DNA of 6,149 bases from an uncultured Bacilli bacterium (GCA_934096755.1 CAKOMU010000053.1:1-6149), one strand, 5' to 3'. Shown: positions 1 through 4,955, numbered from the stretch's first letter. Notes: generated by a model not told the origin, from the sequence alone. Numbers and translations are program-made.

Positions 1-1620
1 TATTCTGCTCTTGCAGCTATAGCTATTCAATCTAATCAAAATGATCAACATGGTGGTCAAGCCATCCCTGCATTTGACTATTATTTAGCCCCAGGAGTTT
101 TAAAAACATTTAAAAAAATATTAAAAACGACGATTAAAGACTACTTAGATTTAGAAGATATAAATGATTTTATTAATTTTAATACTTTAGAAAAAGACAT
201 TAATAAAATAAGTAGTATTGATTTGACTGTCGAATATTTTGAAAAATACTATAAAGATTCTCAATTGTTAAAAAGAATGTTTACGATGGCAATTGAAAAG
301 TCTTTAGAAAAAACTGATAAGAGAACTTATCAAGCAATGGAAGCTTTTGTGCATAATTTAAATACCATGCACTCTAGAGCTGGTGCTCAAGTACCTTTTT
401 CTTCCATTAATTTTGGTACCGATATATCGAGCGAAGGAAGAATGATTACGAAAAATTATATGTTAGCAGCGGAAGCTGGATTAGGACATGGCGAAACACC
501 AATTTTTCCAATCTCTATTTTCAAAGTCAAAGAAGGAGTTAATTATAATCCTGAAGATCCTAACTACGATTTATTTAAACTAAGTTTAAGAGTATCAGCT
601 AAAAGATTATTTCCAAATTGGTCTTTCTTAGATTCAAGTTTTAATAAACCATATTATAAAGAAGGAGATTACCGTACAGAAGTAGGTTATATGGGATGCC
701 GTACACGAGTTATTGGTAACAGTGTCGATAAAGATAAAGAAATAACTCCAGGACGTGGTAATTTATCTTTCACTTCCATTAATTTACCAAGAATTGGTAT
801 TAAACATGGTATCGTAGGTAAAAATGCTTTAGATGAAGCTGATATGACTGGCTTTTATGAAGAATTAGATAGTATGTTAGATTTATGCAAAGATCAATTA
901 CTTGAAAGATATGATATTCAATGTAATAAGAGAGTATATAATTTTCCGTTTTTAATGGGGCAAGGAATTTGGTTAGATAGTGATAAATTAAAACCTACAG
1001 ATAAACTTAGAAGAGTATTAAAACATGGAACTCTTTCTATAGGGTTTATCGGTTTAGCTGAATGCTTAAAAGCTTTAACTGGTAAACATCACGGTGAATC
1101 AGCAGAATCACAAAATTTGGGCTTAGAAATAATTGGCCATATGCGAAAAAAATGTGATGAATACAGTGAAAAATATAATTTGAATTTTACTTGTTTAGCA
1201 ACACCTGCCGAAGGATTAAGTGGCCGTTTTGTTAATATTGACCGTGATATTTACGGTAAGATTGCCGGGGTTACCGATAGAGCATATTATACAAATTCAT
1301 TTCATGTTCCGGTATATTATAACATTTCTATTGCTAAAAAATTAGAAATAGAAGGTAAATATCATGCTTTAACTAATGCTGGTCACATCAGTTATATTGA
1401 ACTTGATGGTGATCCTAGTGATAATTTAGAAGCATTTGAAAGTGTTGTAAGAATTATGAAAGAAAGTGACATTGGGTATGGAGCTATCAATCATCCGGTT
1501 GATCGTGATCCTGTCTGTGGTTATGTTGGAATTATTAAAGATGTTTGTCCACGCTGCGGTCGTAAAACTGGAGAACCAGTTAGTGTGGATTTATTAAAGA
1601 AATTAGAAGGGAAGGAATAA
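1..1620 (+). CDS. nrdD: Anaerobic ribonucleoside-triphosphate reductase NrdD, catalytic body (5' end cut off, C-terminal radical domain missing)
   Basis: Class III ribonucleotide reductase makes deoxyribonucleotides from ribonucleoside triphosphates without oxygen, using a glycyl radical installed by the activase NrdG. The frame is open from the first base of the window to TAA 1618-1620, giving 539 residues; family members have about 700 or more, so the N-terminal part, including any ATP-cone, lies upstream. Family marks seen: NDQHGGQAIPAFDYY near residues 15-30, HSRAGAQVPFSSINFGTD near 124-141, and YMGCRTRV with Cys233 (codon 697-699), the expected thiyl-radical cysteine. The end carries DPVCGYVG and CPRCGR, a probable zinc site of which I see only three cysteines. 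The protein stops after this site, whereas related NrdDs continue into a glycyl-radical segment; here that segment is the next gene. The identification is secure. A TTG at 223 is internal and not the start. Confidence 0.96.
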   Translation, partial: YSALAAIAIQSNQNDQHGGQAIPAFDYYLAPGVLKTFKKILKTTIKDYLDLEDINDFINFNTLEKDINKISSIDLTVEYFEKYYKDSQLLKRMFTMAIEKSLEKTDKRTYQAMEAFVHNLNTMHSRAGAQVPFSSINFGTDISSEGRMITKNYMLAAEAGLGHGETPIFPISIFKVKEGVNYNPEDPNYDLFKLSLRVSAKRLFPNWSFLDSSFNKPYYKEGDYRTEVGYMGCRTRVIGNSVDKDKEITPGRGNLSFTSINLPRIGIKHGIVGKNALDEADMTGFYEELDSMLDLCKDQLLERYDIQCNKRVYNFPFLMGQGIWLDSDKLKPTDKLRRVLKHGTLSIGFIGLAECLKALTGKHHGESAESQNLGLEIIGHMRKKCDEYSEKYNLNFTCLATPAEGLSGRFVNIDRDIYGKIAGVTDRAYYTNSFHVPVYYNISIAKKLEIEGKYHALTNAGHISYIELDGDPSDNLEAFESVVRIMKESDIGYGAINHPVDRDPVCGYVGIIKDVCPRCGRKTGEPVSVDLLKKLEGKE

Positions 1621-1622
1621 AT

Positions 1623-1805
1623 ATGGAAAAAGAAAATGAAGAAATGAAATCAAAAAGAGTCACTGGAGAAGGCGTAGAATTTGAAAGAATTCGTCGTATA
1701 ACTGGATACTTGGTTGGTACTGTCGATCGTTTTAATAACGGTAAAAGAGCTGAAGAACACGATCGTGTTAAACACACATTTAGAACTGCTAAAGAAACAG
1801 CTTAA
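1623..1805 (+). CDS. Stand-alone glycyl-radical domain of class III ribonucleotide reductase
   Basis: This 60-aa protein contains FERIRRITGYLVGT at residues 20-33 and ends in RFNNGKRAEEHDRVKH. This is the C-terminal glycyl-radical segment of Lactobacillales-type NrdD; Gly28 is the expected radical carrier. In the relatives I know, this segment is fused to NrdD directly after the CPxCGR zinc motif. Here it begins at its own ATG, 2 bp after the NrdD stop and in the -1 frame, with an AAGGA Shine-Dalgarno at 1612-1616 and a 6-nt gap. Its first 18 residues are a charged, Glu/Lys-rich leader not expected in a fused linker. I infer two polypeptides that assemble into one active enzyme, comparable in idea to the spare glycyl-radical protein YfiD/GrcA of pyruvate formate-lyase. 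A sequencing indel or a programmed -1 frameshift are alternatives. It is followed directly by a terminator. Confidence 0.88.
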   Translation: MEKENEEMKSKRVTGEGVEFERIRRITGYLVGTVDRFNNGKRAEEHDRVKHTFRTAKETA

Positions 1806-1814
1806 TAATAAAAG

Positions 1815-1848
1815 AATACGTTTTCCTCGTAAAAAACGTATTTTTTTT
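1815..1848 (+). terminator. Rho-independent terminator of the nrdD unit
   Basis: Perfect 10-bp stem AATACGTTTT (1815-1824) with AAAACGTATT (1833-1842), 8-nt loop, followed by a T run to 1848. It begins 10 bases after the stop of the glycyl-radical gene, so the transcript ends there and nrdG is not co-transcribed downstream. Confidence 0.9.
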
Positions 1849-1859
1849 ATGAATTTATC

Positions 1860-1888
1860 TTGATTTTGACTTTGTTTTATACTATAAT
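1860..1888 (+). promoter_or_regulatory. Sigma-A type promoter of the tRNA-Arg gene
   Basis: TTGATT at 1860-1865, a 17-nt spacer, and a perfect TATAAT at 1883-1888. The expected start near 1895 lies just before the mature tRNA at 1898, so the tRNA is transcribed independently of nrdD. Confidence 0.75.
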
Positions 1889-1897
1889 GAATATGTT

Positions 1898-1974
1898 GTC
1901 CTGGTAGCTCAGCTGGATAGAGCAATCGCCTTCTAAGCGATCGGTCGTGAGTTCGAATCTCGCCCAGGACACCA
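1898..1974 (+). tRNA. tRNA-Arg (anticodon TCT), CCA encoded
   Basis: Full cloverleaf of 77 nt. Acceptor GTCCTGG (1898-1904) pairs perfectly with CCAGGAC (1964-1970). The D stem is GCTC/GAGC (1907-1910, 1920-1923). Anticodon stem ATCGC/GCGAT (1925-1929, 1937-1941) encloses the loop CTTCTAA, with TCT at 1932-1934. The T arm GTGAG/CTCGC (1947-1951, 1959-1963), with one G-T pair, encloses TTCGAAT. Discriminator A1971 and an encoded CCA at 1972-1974 complete it. TCT reads AGA, a main arginine codon in AT-rich genomes. Its 3' end is the likely insertion site of the element that follows. Confidence 0.97.
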
Positions 1975-1977
1975 TTT
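1968..1977. other. Probable attachment-site core at the tRNA 3' end
   Basis: Tyrosine-recombinase elements commonly insert in the 3' end of tRNA genes and restore the gene. Here the core-genome genes stop at this tRNA and genes typical of mobile elements (excisionase-like, replication-initiator-like, XRE regulator) start beyond it. GACACCATTT at 1968-1977 recurs at 2131-2140. The other attachment site is not in the window, so the exact core is not defined. Confidence 0.5.
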
Positions 1978-1993
1978 ATTTTAATAGTAAAAG

Positions 1994-2025
1994 CCTAAGA
2001 AATATGCGTATTTCTTAGGTTTTTT
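1994..2025 (+). terminator. Strong terminator after tRNA-Arg, probably bidirectional
   Basis: CCTAAGAAATA (1994-2004) pairs perfectly over 11 bp with TATTTCTTAGG (2009-2019) around a TGCG loop, followed by six T. A short A run on the left (AAAAG) allows use on the other strand too. If the integration core is the tRNA 3' end, this terminator is carried by the element and insulates it from tRNA transcription. Confidence 0.88.
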
Positions 2026-2088
2026 GTTAATATAAAACTAATACAAGACTATCACAAAGTATCACGACATTACCTATATTATTATCTA

Positions 2089-2151
2089 TTTTGGCACTTT
2101 TTTCGGCACCACTTTCGGCACCACCCTAAAGACACCATTTTTTGGCATTAC
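2089..2151. repeat. Phased 12-bp repeats, candidate integrase arm sites
   Basis: Two perfect tandem copies of TTTCGGCACCAC (2101-2112, 2113-2124) are preceded in exact 12-bp phase by a degenerate copy, TTTTGGCACTTT (2089-2100). A further related TTTTGGCATTAC lies at 2140-2151. The block lies 115-177 bp inside the tRNA end and is outside any gene. Short repeats near one end of an integrated element, in a non-coding stretch, are typical of arm-type binding sites for the N-terminal domain of a tyrosine recombinase; that role is inferred. Confidence 0.6.
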
Positions 2152-2231
2152 CAATTATCTAAAAAAAATAAAAAATCGAGCAAATAAAAATGTGTTGTCT
2201 AAAAAATACTAAAAAATTTAATGGAGGTAAA

Positions 2232-2489
2232 ATGTTTGAAAATGAAGAAAAATTACTTGAAAATTTACATTTTAAATTTACTAATAAAATGCAAAATCTT
2301 GTAATTGAAATTTTAACTACCAAACAACTACTTGAAGATATGGAATTATCAATGAAGAATAGAAAACAACTTGAATTACATTATCAAGAATTGAGAAAAG
2401 CATTTATTCTTGAGTTTCAAAAAAATAATCAATTGACCATTTCATTTCTTCGTGGTTTTATGGGTAGCAAAAATGAGATAGAAAAATAA
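2232..2489 (+). CDS. Small helical protein of unknown function (85 aa)
   Basis: I do not recognise this protein. The start at ATG 2232 is chosen because GGAGG (2223-2227) sits just before it; an in-frame ATG at 2190 has no such site and would add 14 residues. The sequence is rich in Leu, Lys, Glu and Asn, with heptad-like spacing (LLENLHFKFTNKMQNLVIEIL, then LLEDMELSMKNRKQLELHYQELRKAF) suggesting two or three long amphipathic helices, perhaps a coiled coil. There is no signal peptide or membrane segment. It stands alone between the candidate integrase arm sites and a convergent operon, so it is probably an accessory gene of the element. A hairpin that overlaps its end serves as terminator. 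Confidence 0.75.
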   Translation: MFENEEKLLENLHFKFTNKMQNLVIEILTTKQLLEDMELSMKNRKQLELHYQELRKAFILEFQKNNQLTISFLRGFMGSKNEIEK

Positions 2490-2505
2490 AACTATCTCTT
2501 TTTTA
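2469..2505. terminator. Bidirectional terminator between convergent genes
   Basis: GAGATAG (2475-2481) pairs with CTATCTC (2492-2498) around a 10-nt A-rich loop. An A run precedes it (2469-2473) and a T run follows (2499-2504), so it can stop transcripts of the 85-aa gene from the left and of the leftward initiator operon from the right. It overlaps the stop region of the 85-aa gene and the last bases of the leftward gene. Confidence 0.75.
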
Positions 2506-3066
2506 TTCCTCTAATAATCTTTCAAGATATGTTTTTCTTACTTTAGGTTTCACATTAATTATTTCTTCTTCCATTTTGACATCATTTACTAAATTATCTT
2601 TTTTATCTTTTATTTCATTTTGCTGTATCATATTATTATCTTTTTTATCTTTTAAATTATTATCTTTTAATAAATCATTATCTTTTAATAATGCTTTTTG
2701 ATTAGTCGTATTTTTTTCATTTTGATTAGTCGTATTATTTGCATTTTGATTAGTCTTATCACTCTTTGTATCTTCATTTTGAATAGATAGTTGTCTTTTC
2801 TTTTTGATAATACCTTTAGCATTTTCATAAGATATTTCTTTAATAATGTATTTTTGTTTTTCTAAATAATCTAACGACCTACTAATAGTTGATACACTAA
2901 CATTAAAATTATGTGCCATTGTTTCATCAGAAATAAAGCAATCTTTATTATTTCTTTCAAACTCTTCAATTTGTGCCATTACCAAAATATCTATGGGGGA
3001 AAAATCTTTGTTATTAAAATATTTCCCCTTTGATATTTTTAAGAACACATCAATATCCTTATTCAT
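2503..3066 (-). CDS. Winged-HTH protein resembling phage/plasmid replication initiators (187 aa)
   Basis: The N-terminal part, about residues 18-78, has the layout of the helix-turn-helix found in replication initiators of Gram-positive phages, satellites and plasmids. It has a first helix in SPIDILVMAQIEEF, then FISDETMAHNFNVSVSTISRSLDYLEKQ with the turn and recognition helix, and a wing. The rest (about 95-187) is low-complexity and charged, with TNQ at residues 105, 113 and 121 (period 8) and LLKDN repeats; it contains no ATPase or primase motif. ATG 3066 is chosen over an in-frame ATG at 3183 because the longer form would run through most of the end of the upstream gene. With this start the two genes overlap by 8 bp (ATGAATAA), with GGAAG as Shine-Dalgarno, which implies translational coupling. 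A transcriptional-regulator role is the alternative; the DNA repeats inside it favour replication. Confidence 0.72.
   Translation of the reverse strand: MNKDIDVFLKISKGKYFNNKDFSPIDILVMAQIEEFERNNKDCFISDETMAHNFNVSVSTISRSLDYLEKQKYIIKEISYENAKGIIKKKRQLSIQNEDTKSDKTNQNANNTTNQNEKNTTNQKALLKDNDLLKDNNLKDKKDNNMIQQNEIKDKKDNLVNDVKMEEEIINVKPKVRKTYLERLLEE
2594..2688. repeat. AT-rich TTATCTTTT repeat cluster inside the initiator-like gene
   Basis: TTATCTTTTAA occurs exactly at 2645-2655, 2660-2670 and 2678-2688, and the shorter TTATCTTTT at 2594-2602 and near 2602 and 2636. The repeats encode the KDN/KDK-rich tail of the protein. Next to the 24-bp repeats, such AT-rich direct repeats could act as a DNA unwinding element; simple low-complexity coding is the alternative. 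Confidence 0.5.
2696..2760. repeat. Three 24-bp-spaced iteron-like repeats, candidate replication origin
   Basis: TTTTGATTAGTCGTATT occurs exactly at 2696-2712 and 2720-2736, and with two changes at 2744-2760. The starts are exactly 24 bp apart, and a weaker relative begins at 2777. They encode the 8-residue TNQN repeat of the initiator-like protein. Phage lambda O and RepA_N plasmid rep genes are known to hold their origin as repeats within the initiator gene, and this layout matches that pattern. Confidence 0.55.
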
Positions 3067-3397
3067 TTTTTCTTCCACAAGCATAGTCATTACTTGCATT
3101 ATAACAACAAGTTGGACAATCTTTAACAAAACCTTGCAATTGAAGATTTTTATTAAATCTATCCCCGAATAACCCTTTGCCATTTATCATTGCCATTATT
3201 TCTTCTTGTAAAACTCTTCGGCATATTTTTTCAATCATAATTTCTTCTTCACTTTTCCTAAATGAGTTGTTTAACTCTTCTTTTTTTTCTTTGTTCCAAT
3301 TATCAATGATTTTTAAGATATCCACCTCAAGTGTTTGTTCAAATGTTTTTTCAATACTTTTTACATCAAAAATATCTTCAAAGCCTATTTTTTTCAT
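3059..3397 (-). CDS. Conserved-looking operon protein with Cys-rich tail, unknown function (112 aa)
   Basis: I do not recognise this protein. It has a very good start, with GGAGG five bases before ATG 3397. Residues 1-70 look helical and charged (KSEEEIMIEKICRRVLQEEIMAMINGKG). The tail has CPTCCYNASNDYACGR at about 94-109, where Cys94, Cys97 or Cys98, and Cys107 could bind a metal. There is no signal peptide or membrane segment. It lies between an excisionase-type gene (54-bp gap) and the replication-initiator-like gene (8-bp overlap), so it probably acts in replication or control of the element. An initiator partner or a small zinc-binding regulator are guesses only. Confidence 0.75.
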   Translation of the reverse strand: MKKIGFEDIFDVKSIEKTFEQTLEVDILKIIDNWNKEKKEELNNSFRKSEEEIMIEKICRRVLQEEIMAMINGKGLFGDRFNKNLQLQGFVKDCPTCCYNASNDYACGRKNE

Positions 3398-3451
3398 TTC
3401 TTCCTCCTTTTGTAGATAAATATTAAATCTTTTTGCTATAAGCTGTTAAGT

Positions 3452-3616
3452 CTACACTTTTCTTTTTTCTAAAAACTCTTTTAGTGTTACATCAGATACA
3501 ATGTATCTACCACCAACTTTAAAAGCTTCAAGTTGTTTAGTCCTAACTAACTTTTGAATAGTTTTTACATCAAGACATAAAATTTGACTTAACTCTTTTG
3601 TTGTGTAATATTTCAT
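3452..3616 (-). CDS. Excisionase-type helix-turn-helix DNA-binding protein (54 aa)
   Basis: Reading leftward from ATG 3616 gives 54 residues beginning MKYYTTKELSQILCLDVKTI and ending EFLEKRKV, with TAG at 3452-3454. The pattern is that of the MerR-like/excisionase HTH family: YTTKELSQIL (helix 1), a turn with LDVKTIQKLVRTKQL (recognition helix), a short wing FKVGGRYIVS, then the closing helix VTLKEFLEKR. GGAGG nine bases before the ATG supports the start. Such proteins bend DNA and direct a tyrosine integrase toward excision, or act as small activators of element genes. It is the first gene of a leftward operon with the 112-aa and initiator-like genes; its integrase is not in the window. Confidence 0.85.
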   Translation of the reverse strand: MKYYTTKELSQILCLDVKTIQKLVRTKQLEAFKVGGRYIVSDVTLKEFLEKRKV

Positions 3617-3742
3617 TTAAAATAACCTCCCGATAGCAACAAGCACTATCTCTTACTTAAAAGTAGATAAAAAACACTTGAAATACACAAAAGATACTTT
3701 AACTTACCATAGGCAAAATAAACACTAATAACAGGCACTTAT

Positions 3743-3785
3743 AACACCCCATAAAGCCTTAATTTTAAGCTATTTCAGAGGTGTT
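3743..3785. repeat. Nested inverted repeat upstream of the excisionase operon
   Basis: Outer arms AACACC (3743-3748) and GGTGTT (3780-3785) enclose an inner hairpin AGC-C-TTAA (3755-3762) with TTAAGCT (3765-3771), one base bulged. It lies about 130-170 bp before the excisionase start. It could be a leader-RNA structure or a protein or nicking site. Confidence 0.4.
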
Positions 3786-3870
3786 TGTTACCATTAATAC
3801 AATTACACTATAAAGTCTTAAAGTGGCTTAAAGAATTAGTAGCTCCGATAATTTTAATATATTGACAAAC

Positions 3871-3899
3871 AAAAAAAAGTGTGCGTAAATCGCACACTT
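3871..3899 (-). terminator. Leftward terminator downstream of the lipoprotein gene
   Basis: AAGTGTGCG (3877-3885) pairs perfectly over 9 bp with CGCACACTT (3891-3899) around TAAAT. On the minus strand it is followed by a T run (A run 3871-3876 on the plus strand). It ends leftward transcription from the lipoprotein side about 120 bp beyond the stop and separates it from the excisionase operon. Confidence 0.9.
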
Positions 3900-4017
3900 G
3901 GCTTTTATTCTAACGGGGTATAGTTTAGTAAATTTATACTTGACTTTTGCAAAATGGGGTGCAAGCTCGTATATAAATTTTGTATTTCTTTTATGTGATA
4001 CGACAATCAATTAATCA

Positions 4018-4923
4018 TTAAAATAAAATATCATTTTTAATAAGGTATCCACCTTTTAGTAAAGAATATTCTTTTCCCAAAAAAATAATATCTTTTTTGT
4101 ATTTAGAATAAATAGGGCTTTTTATTAATTCTTTTTGACAAACTATATCAACATATTTTTCACAATCTTCCTTATTCTTATAAGTATAAAAATAAAGGTC
4201 ATCATTTGTTAAAAGGTATTGATAATTGCCATTTTCTGAATAATAAAATGAACCATACATTGCACTTTTAATATTTCCATATTCTTGATTATTAAAATAA
4301 ATATTTTCACTTATAAAATTATAGTTGCGGTCAAATATTTGTTTATAAATTATTCCATCTTCTTTTAAAATTAATTTTACATAGTTACTAAAAAAACCAT
4401 TCTCATAAAAATCATCTTCAACCAATATTTGTTTTAAATTTTCTTGTAAAATAAATTTTTCATAAGATTCAATATTTAACTCTTTAAAACTACTATCAAA
4501 AAGATTATTTAATTCATCTTTAATATCAATAGAAAGCCGATATAATTTTTTATCATTTGAAATAGCATAATAATTTTCATAAGACCTAATAACCTTATTT
4601 AAACTAAAATCATAGTCTGCTTTGATGCAATTTTGATTGTTACTAAATTTTTGTTTTCCGTCTAAATATAGCTTAAGATAATAATTATTTGTTAAGATTA
4701 CAACATAATTTTTTTGAGAAATAAAACTTGCTATTTCTTTAATATCATCACTTTGTATTTCACTTAATAAATTACAGCTAAAGGTTTCGTTGTTACCATA
4801 CAATTTTAAATTTTGTTCCTTTATGTAACCAATTAAAGAGCTTTCTTTATCTTTTTGTTTTTCACATCCACAAACACAACATAACAATATTGCACATAAT
4901 ATTATTGATTTTATTTTTTTCAT
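4018..4923 (-). CDS. Secreted lipoprotein of unknown function (301 aa)
   Basis: The first 19 residues are a classic lipoprotein signal: KKIK, a hydrophobic core, then the lipobox VCGC with Cys20 as the lipidated residue, so the mature protein is anchored on the outer face of the membrane. AAGGAG (4934-4939) precedes ATG 4923. I do not recognise the mature part. It is rich in Tyr, Asn and Ile, and strand-like segments recur with a shared pattern: YVVILTNNYYLKLY (73-86), YYAISNDKKLYRL (118-130) and YQYLLTNDDLYFYTY (234-248). This suggests a beta-rich or propeller-like fold. It is divergent from an XRE regulator and shares an operator-like palindrome. Lipoproteins next to the repressor in some temperate phages of lactic acid bacteria (Ltp of TP-J34) block superinfection; that role here is only a possibility. 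Confidence 0.85.
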   Translation of the reverse strand: MKKIKSIILCAILLCCVCGCEKQKDKESSLIGYIKEQNLKLYGNNETFSCNLLSEIQSDDIKEIASFISQKNYVVILTNNYYLKLYLDGKQKFSNNQNCIKADYDFSLNKVIRSYENYYAISNDKKLYRLSIDIKDELNNLFDSSFKELNIESYEKFILQENLKQILVEDDFYENGFFSNYVKLILKEDGIIYKQIFDRNYNFISENIYFNNQEYGNIKSAMYGSFYYSENGNYQYLLTNDDLYFYTYKNKEDCEKYVDIVCQKELIKSPIYSKYKKDIIFLGKEYSLLKGGYLIKNDILF

Positions 4924-4946
4924 TTTTCTATTTCTCCTTCACACCA

Positions 4947-4955
4947 ATTATACCA
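4947..4955 (-). promoter_or_regulatory. Extended -10 promoter of the lipoprotein gene
   Basis: On the minus strand the sequence reads TGGTATAAT, a perfect -10 hexamer with the TG extension, about 24-32 bp before the ATG. The -35 position (about 4970-4975, TATCGT) is poor and falls within the inverted repeat, so the promoter probably depends on the extended -10 and is easily blocked by a bound repressor. Confidence 0.7.

Larger units (their letters stand above)
3617..4017. other. 400-bp non-coding stretch with several hairpins
   Basis: No convincing gene is present. From right to left it holds two short dyads (TTGCA 3947-3951/TGCAA 3960-3964 and GTATA 3918-3922/TATAC 3935-3939) and the leftward terminator at 3871-3899. 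It then has a direct repeat CTTAAAG at 3817-3823 and 3827-3833, a nested hairpin at 3743-3785, and a TTTATCTAC motif (minus strand) at 3663-3671. The promoter of the excisionase operon must lie in the part left of the terminator, but I see no clear consensus pair. G-rich patches (ACGGGG 3914-3918 region, ATGGGGTGC 3954-3962) stand out from the AT-rich surroundings. Confidence 0.6.

Noticed and set aside
1584..1625. Programmed -1 frameshift joining NrdD to its glycyl-radical segment
   Set aside because: No standard slippery heptamer or clear downstream stem is visible, while a good ribosome site and ATG are present. It is kept only as an alternative.
1580..1777. Open frame on the minus strand across the nrdD/glycyl-radical junction
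   Set aside because: It is antisense to two clear genes, has no family resemblance and arises from the purine-rich coding strand.
1866..1888. TTGACT at 1866-1871 as the -35 of the tRNA promoter
   Set aside because: The spacer to TATAAT would be only 11 nt; TTGATT at 1860-1865 gives 17 nt.
1650..1925. 91-codon minus-strand open frame
   Set aside because: It runs antisense through the glycyl-radical gene, the terminator and the start of the tRNA; its protein is low-complexity Ser/Phe.
2636..2793. CRISPR-like array from the repeated units in the initiator-like gene
   Set aside because: The repeats are in frame with the gene, only 24 bp or less apart, with spacers too short (7 bp) for a CRISPR array.
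3067..3183. N-terminal extension of the initiator-like gene to ATG 3183
   Set aside because: The added residues would overlap the end of the 112-aa gene almost entirely and look non-natural; ATG 3066 gives a coupled 8-bp overlap and begins just before the HTH region.
3177..3419. 80-codon plus-strand open frame with hydrophobic product
   Set aside because: It is antisense to the well-supported 112-aa gene; its Ser/Phe/Ile composition reflects the complement of a Lys/Glu-rich gene.
3828..4010. 60-codon minus-strand open frame in the non-coding stretch
   Set aside because: It runs through the perfect terminator hairpin at 3871-3899, has no Shine-Dalgarno and shows no protein pattern.
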